NCBI GenBank assembly: GCA_903905455.1 | Contig: CAIVGN010000115.1 | Span: 30,308 to 94,307 of the forward strand | Source of the DNA: an uncultured Archangium sp. | GTDB taxonomy: Bacteria; Myxococcota; Myxococcia; Myxococcales; Myxococcaceae | Direction: 5' to 3' | Length of the DNA stretch: 64,000 nt | Part shown: piece after piece, positions 1-7,480 of the stretch | Numbering within the stretch: position 1 is the stretch's first letter | Layout of the letters: each line of letters opens with the position of its first letter | Notes under the pieces: generated by a model | The model's input: only the letters and a program-made list of their open reading frames with translations | Databases searched by the model: none | Told to the model about the DNA's origin: nothing | Made by a program: the position numbers and the translations under genes

Positions 1-711
1 GATCGCTGGAACCTCATCACCGAGCTGCAGATCTTCCGGTTCCGCTTCCGCGATCGCATCGGGAAGATGGTGTGGGAAGTGGCCAACGTGTTCGGCGAGC
101 TGAAGCGCCGCGAGGTCGAGCCCGGCTACGACCAGGCGCTCGGTGCGACGCTGGTGGTGCGCGCCATGACCGCGGACCTGCGCCGGCTGATGCGGGTGCG
201 CATTCACAAGGTCGGCGACGCCCAGCCCGGCGACATGCTCGCCCAGGCCCAGCAGATGGCAAAGGAGCTCAACGCCTTCGGTCGCACCGCGGCGTGGCGC
301 GCGCTCCGGGCGCAAGACAAGAAGGGCATCCTGGAGTTCCGCGGCAAGGTGCGCGAGCTGATCGCCTCGGGGGCGCCCAGCAAGATCGACCTGCTGCAGC
401 TGATCGAGCCCTTCGTGGAGTTCGTCGACGGGTTCGGCGGCATCAACCAGCGGGAGATCCTCGTGCAGCACGACCAGGAGGTGCTCGCGTCGGTGGGCGT
501 GGCCCTGGAGCGCGCCATGAGCATCGACTCGCCAGGTGAGCGCCTCGCGGCCTTCAAGGAGGCGGTGGACAGCGGCCAGGCGCTCTACGGCCGGTCGCAC
601 GACTTCGACACCTTCCTGCGCCACCTGCGCAAGGGCCTGCCGTCCCCGGAAGCGGTCAGCGAGCAGCTCGAGCAGTTCCTCGTACAGATCGCCGGGCTCT
701 CGCAGTATTGA
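1..711 (+). CDS. Hypothetical helical protein, 5'-truncated
   Basis: The frame is open from the first base of the window to a TGA at 709-711, giving 236 visible codons with no start near the edge, so the N-terminus lies outside. An in-frame ATG at 67 is probably internal, because the residues before it are equally protein-like (charged, rich in Arg, Phe and Ile). The visible part is mostly charged amphipathic helix with no signal peptide, membrane segment or recognisable catalytic motif. It is followed directly by the HAD phosphatase gene, so the two are likely co-transcribed. I do not recognise the family and assign no function. Confidence 0.75.
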   Translation, partial: DRWNLITELQIFRFRFRDRIGKMVWEVANVFGELKRREVEPGYDQALGATLVVRAMTADLRRLMRVRIHKVGDAQPGDMLAQAQQMAKELNAFGRTAAWRALRAQDKKGILEFRGKVRELIASGAPSKIDLLQLIEPFVEFVDGFGGINQREILVQHDQEVLASVGVALERAMSIDSPGERLAAFKEAVDSGQALYGRSHDFDTFLRHLRKGLPSPEAVSEQLEQFLVQIAGLSQY

Positions 712-722
712 CCTCCCGCACG

Positions 723-1541
723 ATGCCGACCGGGAAGTCTGATGCGCTGGCGCCGCTGCACGAGGCCGATCTCTCGCGCGTCGAAGCCGTCTTCACCGAC
801 GTCGACGGCACGCTGACCACGAACGGCAAGCTGACCTCGGCCACCTTGCGCGCCATGGAGTGGCTGCAGTCGCACCGGGTGCCCGTGGTGCTGGTCAGCG
901 GCCGGCCCGCGGGGTGGGGCGAGGCCTGGGTGCGGCAGTGGCCGGTGGCCGGCGCGATCATGGAGAACGGCGGGCTGCACTTCGCCTGGCGTGGCGAGCG
1001 GCTGGTGAAGACCTACGCCCAGGCGCCCAGGGCGCGCCTCGCCGCCCGCAAGGCGCTGGTGGGCCACGTGCAGGCGGCGCTGAAGCACGTGAAGGGCGCG
1101 CGGCTGTCGAGCGACTCGTCGTCGACCGAGGTCGACCTGGCCATCGACTACGCCGAAGACGTGAAGCTGGGCAGCGCTTCGGCCGATGCGCTCGAGGCGT
1201 TCCTCGGCAAGCGCGGGGTGACGGCGGTGCGCAGCTCGGTGCACGTCAATTGCTGGATCGGCGCCTTCGACAAGTGCTCGGCGGTGCGCCGCTTCGCGAA
1301 GCTCGAGTGGAAGCAGGCCCTCACCGCCGACGAGCGCCGCTACGTCTACGTCGGTGACTCGTTCAACGACGCGCCGATGTTCGGCGCGTTCCCCCTGTCG
1401 ATCGGCGTCGCCAACGTGCGCGACGTGCTCGACCGTCTCGAAGCCAAACCCCGTTTCATCACCCGCGCCCGCGAGGGGAAGGGGTTCGGCGAAGTCGCCG
1501 ACGCCATCGTCCGCGCTCGGCGCAGCCGGAGAAACCGATGA
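723..1541 (+). CDS. HAD-superfamily hydrolase (Cof/sucrose-phosphatase-like, type IIB)
   Basis: This 272-residue protein should be a Mg-dependent phosphatase acting on a small phosphorylated metabolite, possibly a sugar phosphate. HAD motif I is DVDGTLT near residue 26, motif II is the Ser of SGRP near residue 62, a conserved Lys lies in FDKCSAV, and motif III is GDSFNDAP near residue 213. The size and cap arrangement fit the IIB subclass that contains mannosyl-3-phosphoglycerate and sucrose phosphatases. An alternative TTG start at 708 overlaps the upstream stop; the ATG at 723 is preferred. It overlaps the following methyltransferase gene by four bases (ATGA), indicating translational coupling. 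The substrate cannot be told from sequence. Confidence 0.85.
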   Translation: MPTGKSDALAPLHEADLSRVEAVFTDVDGTLTTNGKLTSATLRAMEWLQSHRVPVVLVSGRPAGWGEAWVRQWPVAGAIMENGGLHFAWRGERLVKTYAQAPRARLAARKALVGHVQAALKHVKGARLSSDSSSTEVDLAIDYAEDVKLGSASADALEAFLGKRGVTAVRSSVHVNCWIGAFDKCSAVRRFAKLEWKQALTADERRYVYVGDSFNDAPMFGAFPLSIGVANVRDVLDRLEAKPRFITRAREGKGFGEVADAIVRARRSRRNR

Positions 1542-2737
1542 GCCACCTCGTGAAGGTCCCCGTCAAACCAGGTCTTGGCCGCCACATTCGCGCCGGTCAC
1601 CCCTGGGTGTTCAAGAAGGCCATCGAGATCACCCCGCGCGTGCCGGCGGGCAGCGTGGTCGACCTCACCGACGAGGGGCGCTTCGCGGGGCGCGGCTACT
1701 TCGACCCGTTCTCGGCGATCGCCGTGCGCGTGCTCACCACCGACCCGCGCGAGACCATCGACGCGGCGTTCTTCGAGCGCAAGGTGCGCCAGGCCCTCGA
1801 GTCGCGGCAGCAGCTCATCGACTTCGAGGGCACCAACGCCTTCCGCCTGATCCACGGCGAAGGTGACGGGCTGCCGGGCGTGGTGGTCGATCTCTACGCG
1901 GGCTTCGCGGTGATGAAGCTGTACTCGGCGGGGCTGACGCCGCACCGGCCGCTGATCGTCGAGGCGCTGCGACGCGCGGTGCCCGGCCTCAAGGGCGTGG
2001 TGGGCCGCGACGAGGTGGGCCGCGACGACGCCGACGTCGACGACGAGAAGGGCAACGGCAAGGTGCTGTGGGGCGCCGAGGCTCCCCAGCCGCTGGAGAT
2101 CCTCGAGCGGGGCGCGAAGTTCCTGGTCGACGTGTACGCCGGCCAGAAGACGGGCTTCTTCCTCGACCAGCGCGAGAACCGGCACCTGCTGCGCCGCATC
2201 TCGAAGGACCTCGACGTCCTCAACTGCTTCTGTTTCTCGGGTGGCTTCTCGGTGAACGCGGCCTTAGGTGGCGCGCGCAGCGTGTTCTCGGTCGACCAGG
2301 ACGCCGACGCCATCGCGCTCGCCCGCGAGAACTTCACCCTCAACGGGCTGCCCGCGGCCAAGCACGACTTCCTCGCCGCCGACGCCTTCGAGCTGCTCGA
2401 GTCGTTCAAGCAGGAAGGGCGCAAGTTCGACCTGATCATCCTCGACCCTCCGGCGTTCGCGAAGAGCCAGAAGGCCGTGGAGAACGCGGTGGCCGGCTAT
2501 GCCTCGCTCAACCGCCAGGCGCTCGCGGTGCTCAAGCCCGGGGGCCTGCTGTGCACGGCCAGTTGCTCGGCCCGCGTGTCCTCGGAGGCCTTCTTCGAGG
2601 CGGTCAAGGAAGGGGCCTACAACGCGGGCGTCGACCTGACGCTCGTGGAGGAGCGGTTCCAGCCGCCGGATCACCCCGTGCGGCTCCAGTTCCGCGAGGG
2701 CAAGTACCTCAAGTTCTTCGTGCTCCGCGGGCGCTGA
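1538..2737 (+). CDS. rlmI: 23S rRNA m5C methyltransferase RlmI-like
   Basis: The 399-residue product matches the length and layout of RlmI, the SAM-dependent enzyme that methylates C1962 of 23S rRNA in E. coli. The first ~80 residues form a PUA-type RNA-binding domain with the characteristic GHPWVF. A Rossmann-type methyltransferase domain follows from about residue 190 (NCFCFSGGFSVNA is the SAM loop), with the target-base motif DPPAFAKS near residue 303 and a catalytic-type SCS near residue 341. It starts inside the stop of the HAD gene and ends the operon. Related RlmK/YccW-like enzymes share this fold, so the exact base modified is an inference. Confidence 0.85.
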   Translation: MSHLVKVPVKPGLGRHIRAGHPWVFKKAIEITPRVPAGSVVDLTDEGRFAGRGYFDPFSAIAVRVLTTDPRETIDAAFFERKVRQALESRQQLIDFEGTNAFRLIHGEGDGLPGVVVDLYAGFAVMKLYSAGLTPHRPLIVEALRRAVPGLKGVVGRDEVGRDDADVDDEKGNGKVLWGAEAPQPLEILERGAKFLVDVYAGQKTGFFLDQRENRHLLRRISKDLDVLNCFCFSGGFSVNAALGGARSVFSVDQDADAIALARENFTLNGLPAAKHDFLAADAFELLESFKQEGRKFDLIILDPPAFAKSQKAVENAVAGYASLNRQALAVLKPGGLLCTASCSARVSSEAFFEAVKEGAYNAGVDLTLVEERFQPPDHPVRLQFREGKYLKFFVLRGR

Positions 2738-2859
2738 AGATTCTCTGCACACCGCGAGGGGCTGCCGTGTCTGGTCCCCCGAAGCGGATTGACTTCAAAC
2801 AGGGGCTGCGCCAAACGCCGCGAGGCCTCAGGCAGCTCTCACAAAACAAAGGGAAAACC

Positions 2860-3486
2860 ATGCGTTCCATGAAGCTCGTTGCTCTCGGTGCTCTGTCGTT
2901 GCTGGCCCTCGTTGGCTGCAGCGCGGGCCAGCCCCGCATCTACCGGGTGGCTGTCGACGACAGCAACCTGCGCCTCATCTCGACCTCCAGCTGCTTCCGC
3001 AACAACCAGCTGCCCACCGGTCGCAGCAACAGCACCGAGACCGGGTTCCGCGCGGAAGACGAGTGGGTGATCTGGAACGGCATCAGCAACGACAAGGGCG
3101 AGCAGATTGAATACCTCGACCTCGGCGCCCAGAGCTTCAAGGTCGGCGACGCCCCGACCATCACGGTCGGCAACCTGATCGAAGGCACGCAGAAGACCTT
3201 CTCGGCGCTCCGCGGCGTGCAGGAGCCCATCTCGGACTCGTACACCCACGCGCGCCAGACGCAGATCACCGTGAAGTTCGACGACTACTCGGCCTCGCCG
3301 GTCGGCACGATCGCGCTCAACGCGCAGTACGCCTGCATCAAGAACCGCGTCGGCTGCCCCGGTGGTCCGGAAGGCACCCCGTCGGACCTCGCGCCGCCGG
3401 ACGCCGCGTCGTGCACCACCAGCCTCAGCTTCGTCGCGCGCCGCATCGAGGTGCAGCAGATGACGGCGTACAACAACAACCCGTAA
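2860..3486 (+). CDS. Lipoprotein of unknown function
   Basis: The 208-residue product starts at ATG 2860, preceded by AAAGGGA. It has a classical lipoprotein signal, MRSMKLVALGALSLLALVGC, with the lipidated Cys at residue 20. The mature part is polar and probably beta-rich, and contains six further cysteines that could form disulfides in the periplasm or at the surface. The residues after Cys20 are not Asp, so outer-membrane sorting is plausible. It stands alone between the rlmI operon and a strong terminator, so it appears monocistronic. A TTGACT at 2789-2794 could be a -35 element but has no good -10. Family not recognised. Confidence 0.8.
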   Translation: MRSMKLVALGALSLLALVGCSAGQPRIYRVAVDDSNLRLISTSSCFRNNQLPTGRSNSTETGFRAEDEWVIWNGISNDKGEQIEYLDLGAQSFKVGDAPTITVGNLIEGTQKTFSALRGVQEPISDSYTHARQTQITVKFDDYSASPVGTIALNAQYACIKNRVGCPGGPEGTPSDLAPPDAASCTTSLSFVARRIEVQQMTAYNNNP

Positions 3487-3513
3487 TTTCCGGTCGGTTG
3501 CTGTCATCGTGAG

Positions 3514-3546
3514 CGGGGGCCTGGAGACGGGCCCCCGTTTTCGTTT
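3514..3546 (+). terminator. Rho-independent terminator of the lipoprotein gene
   Basis: An 8-bp perfect GC stem (3514-3521 pairing with 3530-3537) closes an 8-base loop and is followed by TTTCGTTT. It lies 27 bases after the stop of the upstream lipoprotein gene. Confidence 0.8.
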
Positions 3547-3559
3547 GTGAAGGTGCGCC

Positions 3560-4219
3560 ATGGTGATGAAGGGCCAGTATCTCGAGCGGCCGACGCTCAT
3601 TCCGTTGCAGGGGGGCCTGGTGCTCGAGGGCGTCTCGCACCGGGGTGCGTTGCGGCCGGGGCTGTTGGTGCTGCCGCCTCCGTCGATCGAAGGCAGCGGC
3701 ATGGATCACGTGGTGGGGGCCGAGCTGGCGTTTGCCGTCTCGCACCTGGGTCACCCCACGCTGCGCTTCAACTACCGGGGCATCGGCGGCAGCCAGGGGT
3801 CACCGTCGCGCAGCCCGGCCGAGTGGCTCGAAGACGCGCGCGAGGCGCTGCGCCTGGCCATGGACAACACCGAGGGGCAACGCGTGGTGGTGGCGTCGAT
3901 CGGCGCGTCGGACGCGGTGGCCCTCAAGCTCGCCGAGCTCGAGCCGCTGGCCGGGGTGGTCCTGATCAACCCTTCGCTCGCCAGGCCGGACGACTTCGAG
4001 TCGCGCCCCGCGCTCGCCTGGCCGCTGGCCGTGGTGGTGGCCGAGCAGGACGAGACCCAGGATCGCGCTCGCTGGGCCGCGGTGCTCGCCCGGCTCGAGG
4101 CCGACTTCGTGGTCATCCCGGGTGCGACACGGGCCTACCAACGGAACCTGCCGATGGTGGGCAAGGCCGCCGCCTCCCTCGTTGGGCGGGCAGGGGGTCG
4201 ACTCCGAGAAGGTGTTTGA
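3560..4219 (+). CDS. Alpha/beta-hydrolase-fold protein with altered catalytic residues
   Basis: The 219-residue protein resembles the small COG2945-type alpha/beta hydrolases: LRFNYRGIGGSQG is the conserved oxyanion-side strand and loop, and a nucleophile-elbow-like segment VASIGASDA follows. In typical members the elbow reads GxSxGA and a late GADHFF supplies the catalytic His. Here the first elbow Gly is Val and the late segment reads GATRAY, so the His appears lost. The protein may be catalytically weak, inactive, or use another residue. It starts with ATG after the upstream terminator and precedes the subtilase gene by 77 bases. No signal peptide is seen, so it should be cytoplasmic. Confidence 0.65.
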   Translation: MVMKGQYLERPTLIPLQGGLVLEGVSHRGALRPGLLVLPPPSIEGSGMDHVVGAELAFAVSHLGHPTLRFNYRGIGGSQGSPSRSPAEWLEDAREALRLAMDNTEGQRVVVASIGASDAVALKLAELEPLAGVVLINPSLARPDDFESRPALAWPLAVVVAEQDETQDRARWAAVLARLEADFVVIPGATRAYQRNLPMVGKAAASLVGRAGGRLREGV

Positions 4220-4296
4220 CCCACACTGCTGGGAACTTTCGGGAAGATCCAATCGTTGTGTCAGTCGTACGTACCGGCCCGATGCGAGGACCTCCC

Positions 4297-6186
4297 ATGA
4301 GAAACCTGCTGACCCTGACGTTCGCGGTGACGATGTGCCTGAGCGCGTGCACCCGCGGCGCCGGTGAGCCCGCGGTGGATCTGAGCCGCCCGTCGTACGT
4401 CACCGCCGAGCTCCCCGACGACCTGTCGGCCCACGTGCCCGGTCGCGTGGTCGTGGACTTCGTCGATGGCACCACCAAGGCGGAGTTCGACGCGCTGGAG
4501 CAGGACTGGGGCCTGGACCTCGAGTTCAACTCGGCCGAAGAGGGGCCCAGCTCGGCGATCACCACGGGCGCCTACGAGGGCGATCTCGACGCGCTGCTCG
4601 CGAAGATCCGCAGCAACCCGAAGGTGGAGTCGGCCGAGGCGCTGATGACGGTGCAGGCCAGCTACGTGCCCAACGACCCGATGTACGCCCGGCAGTGGAA
4701 CCTGAAGCAGATCAACATGGAGCAGGCCTGGGACGTGTCGCGAGGCAAGGGCGTGGTCGTGGCGGTGCTCGACACCGGCATCGCCTGGGAAGACCACGAC
4801 GACTTCGCGGTGGTGCCCGATCTCGCCGCGCAGCGCTTCGCCGGGGGCTGGGACTTCGTGAACGACGACGCGCACGCCAACGACGATCACGGCCACGGCA
4901 CGCACGTCGCGGGCACCATCGCCCAGGCGACGAACAACGGTGAAGGCGTCGCCGGCGTGGCCTTCGAGGCGACGCTGATGCCGGTCAAGGTGCTCGACCA
5001 CTTCGGCAGCGGCAACACGGCCGACATCGCCGACGCCATTCACTGGGCGGCGGATCACGGCGCGAAGGTCATCAACATGTCGCTGGGCGGCGGCGGTCGC
5101 TCCGACGTGATGGAGCACGCCGTCACCTACGCGCGCGCCAAGGGCGTGGTCGTGGTGTGCGCGGCCGGCAACGGGGGTCGCGGCGTCGTCGAGTACCCCG
5201 CGGCGTACCCCGGCTCGTTCGCCGTGGCGGCGGTGGGGCCTTTGGGCACGAAGGCGCCGTACTCGTCGTGGGGCAAGGAGCTCGACATTGCCGCGCCGGG
5301 TGGCGACAAGTCGCAGGGCGAGGCCGCGGGCATCATGCAGAACACCATCGACCCGCAGGACGTGGGCCAGGCGGTCTACGCGTCGTACCAGGGCACCTCC
5401 ATGGCCACGCCGCACGTGGCGGGCGTCGCGGCGCTGCTCTACGCGGCGGGCGCGAAGAACCCCGACCAGGTCGAGAAGGCGATGATCCTCGGGGCGAAGG
5501 CGGCCCCCGGCGCGAAGGGGTGGACGGACCAGTACGGTCACGGCCTGCTCGACGCGAAGGGCGCGCTCGACGCGCTCAAGAAGCTGCGCGCGGCCGACGC
5601 GAGCGAGCTGCTCCCCGACGAGGTGCAGCTGGCCCAGCAGGCCCCCGTGGCCGAGGCCCGCCAGGCCGTCGGCGTGTACTCGTACAGCGCGACCAACTGG
5701 AAGGTGTTCGGGTGGGGCGCGGCGATGCTGGCCTTCGTGCTGCTCACGCTGGGGGGCAAGGAACGCCCCGGCTACCTCAACGTGCTGATCACCCCCGGCT
5801 TCCTCGTGCCGATGGTGCTCACCACCATGGGCGTCTTCTTCGTGCAGCGCTTCGTCGAGCCCAGCGCGCTGACCACCGCCGTCACCCTGCCGATTCCCGA
5901 CTGGCTCAACCGCATCATCTTCGGGCGCGGGGCGCTGGCGAACCCCATCATCTACAGCGCGGCGATCCCCATCGTGGTCTCGCTCTTCGCGATCAAGTTC
6001 AAGGGCCTGCGTGCCCCGGTGGGTGGCCTGGCGATCGGCTTCGCGGGCATCCTCGGCTACTCCGCCTGGGCGAACGCGCCGGCGCTGGCGTGGATGCCGT
6101 TCACCTTCCTCGCCATCCCCTGGCTCGCGGTCAACGCGATCGTCTGCCTCTTCATTGCCCGCGCGATGCTCAAGAAGGAGGCGTGA
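4297..6186 (+). CDS. Membrane-tethered subtilisin-like (S8) serine protease lipoprotein
   Basis: A secreted peptidase of 629 residues. The start at ATG 4297 has GAGGA six bases upstream and gives a lipoprotein signal ending LSAC; an in-frame ATG at 4282 is less well placed. An inhibitor-like propeptide (about residues 35-120) is followed by the S8 domain with Asp159 (LDTGIAW), His200 (HGHGTHVAG), oxyanion Asn292 (AAGNGG) and Ser368 (GTSMATPHVAG), all intact. After the catalytic domain the protein carries about five hydrophobic segments (residues ~470-629) ending MLKKEA, which is unusual for a subtilase. It overlaps the next small gene by one base (TGATG), so the two are coupled. Confidence 0.9.
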   Translation: MRNLLTLTFAVTMCLSACTRGAGEPAVDLSRPSYVTAELPDDLSAHVPGRVVVDFVDGTTKAEFDALEQDWGLDLEFNSAEEGPSSAITTGAYEGDLDALLAKIRSNPKVESAEALMTVQASYVPNDPMYARQWNLKQINMEQAWDVSRGKGVVVAVLDTGIAWEDHDDFAVVPDLAAQRFAGGWDFVNDDAHANDDHGHGTHVAGTIAQATNNGEGVAGVAFEATLMPVKVLDHFGSGNTADIADAIHWAADHGAKVINMSLGGGGRSDVMEHAVTYARAKGVVVVCAAGNGGRGVVEYPAAYPGSFAVAAVGPLGTKAPYSSWGKELDIAAPGGDKSQGEAAGIMQNTIDPQDVGQAVYASYQGTSMATPHVAGVAALLYAAGAKNPDQVEKAMILGAKAAPGAKGWTDQYGHGLLDAKGALDALKKLRAADASELLPDEVQLAQQAPVAEARQAVGVYSYSATNWKVFGWGAAMLAFVLLTLGGKERPGYLNVLITPGFLVPMVLTTMGVFFVQRFVEPSALTTAVTLPIPDWLNRIIFGRGALANPIIYSAAIPIVVSLFAIKFKGLRAPVGGLAIGFAGILGYSAWANAPALAWMPFTFLAIPWLAVNAIVCLFIARAMLKKEA

Positions 6187-6401
6187 TGAAGCTCACCGGG
6201 AAAGTGGCCTTTCGGGATCTCGAGACCGGCGTGTGGGTGCTCGAGGGCGACGACGGCAAGACCTACCTGCTCGCTGGCGGTGATCGGAAGATCAAGAAGA
6301 GCGGGGCGCGCATCGAGGTCGAGGGTGACGTCGACGCCGACTCCGCCACCATCGCCATGGTCGGGCCGCGGTTGGTGGTGAAGCAATACCGTTTCACTTG
6401 A
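6186..6401 (+). CDS. Small DUF5818-like protein
   Basis: A 71-residue protein whose ATG shares its A with the TGA of the protease gene, so it is translated from the same message. The sequence is beta-rich and built around WVLEGDDGKTYLLAGG and an ending MVGPRLVVKQ, which matches my recollection of the DUF5818 family of small, probably OB-like, myxobacterial proteins. It has no signal peptide. No function is known to me. It runs eight bases into the 3' end of the convergent CPBP protease gene. Confidence 0.7.
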   Translation: MKLTGKVAFRDLETGVWVLEGDDGKTYLLAGGDRKIKKSGARIEVEGDVDADSATIAMVGPRLVVKQYRFT

Positions 6402-7440
6402 GCGAGCGGACCAGGGCTTCGTAGTCCTCCAGCGAGGCGTCTCCGCGGCGGGCCTTCGCGCGGAGTTCCTTCACGGCGTCCTGCTTGCGCAGCTCCTTCG
6501 AGGGTCGCAGCTGCGCGTCGAGCACGTTGAGCTGCACCCCGCGCAGGTCCACGGCCAGCAGGAGCGCGACGGCGGTCGCCAACGCCAGCAGCCAGGGCGC
6601 GAAGAGTCTCCCGGGCGGTGCCGCGGCCATGGGCTCGAGCGACATCGGCCGGGGCGACTCGAGGCGGCCGCTGGCGAAGCGCACCAGGGCGAGCAGCGCC
6701 ACGTTCCCCACGATGAACAGGGTCAGCGGCACCCACCACACGAGGTCGGCTTCCTTCGTCTCTCCGGCAGCGAGGAACAGGCCCGAGGAGAGGGCGTTGT
6801 TCGCCGCGTGGGCCGCGATGGCCGGCCACAGCGAGCCCGCGCGCCATGCGAGCAGCCCGAAGAGCACGCCCAGCTCGAAGCGCGCCGCGAAGCCCACCGG
6901 GTCGAGGTGGAACGCGCTGAAGATGATCGCCGTGACCACGATCGCCCGGGGCGCGCCGCGGTGCTCCTGCACGCCGCGCTGGAGGAACCCGCGGAAGAAG
7001 AGCTCTTCCCCGATGGGCGCCGCGAGGGAGACCCCCAGCAGCACCAGGGCCAGCTCGATCGTCGAGTGCCGCTCGAAGATCTGCGCGCTGTCGAAGCGCT
7101 CCACCATCGACCGGGGAAAAATCGCCTGGGCCAGCGCCATCAACGGTACCGCCCACGCGACGTAATTGACCAGCCCGAAGGCGAGCCCCAGGCCGAAACT
7201 CCGGGGGGCAAACGGATCGAGCCCCATGGCGCGCAGCGGGGCGAAGCGCAGCAACTGCCACCCGAGCACGGCCAGGCCGGCGAAGACGAGCAGCTCCGAG
7301 ACCCACAGGCCCCAGGCCAACTGCAGGAACTGCGCGGTGCCACCGGCGAGCATGAAGGCGCCGAGGGCGAAGCCGGTCCACCCGATCACCCAGGCTGGTG
7401 GAATCCGTGACGGGGGTGGCTCTGGGGGCAGCTCAATCAC
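6394..7440 (-). CDS. CPBP-family intramembrane glutamic endopeptidase
   Basis: A 348-residue polytopic membrane protein with about eight hydrophobic helices. The CPBP (Rce1/Abi) signature is complete: Glu145-Glu146 in EELFFRG, His178 in FHLDP, and His211 with Asn214-Asn215 in AHAANN. Family members cleave membrane-embedded substrates or act in protein processing and bacteriocin immunity. After the core helices the C-terminal ~70 residues are soluble and charged, with a short helical tail. It is transcribed divergently from the MoxR gene, leaving 40 bases between start codons, and converges on the DUF5818-like gene with an 8-base overlap. Substrate unknown. Confidence 0.85.
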   Translation of the reverse strand: MIELPPEPPPSRIPPAWVIGWTGFALGAFMLAGGTAQFLQLAWGLWVSELLVFAGLAVLGWQLLRFAPLRAMGLDPFAPRSFGLGLAFGLVNYVAWAVPLMALAQAIFPRSMVERFDSAQIFERHSTIELALVLLGVSLAAPIGEELFFRGFLQRGVQEHRGAPRAIVVTAIIFSAFHLDPVGFAARFELGVLFGLLAWRAGSLWPAIAAHAANNALSSGLFLAAGETKEADLVWWVPLTLFIVGNVALLALVRFASGRLESPRPMSLEPMAAAPPGRLFAPWLLALATAVALLLAVDLRGVQLNVLDAQLRPSKELRKQDAVKELRAKARRGDASLEDYEALVRSLK

Positions 7441-7465
7441 GGGAACGGGCTCGGGAGACGGTCGT

Positions 7466-7471
7466 TATACT
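7466..7471 (+). promoter_or_regulatory. Putative -10 element of the moxR operon
   Basis: TATACT lies nine bases before the GTG start of the MoxR gene, where no Shine-Dalgarno sequence is present. Transcription would begin at or next to the start codon. No convincing -35 hexamer is seen. Confidence 0.4.
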
Positions 7472-7480
7472 CGGCGCCCT

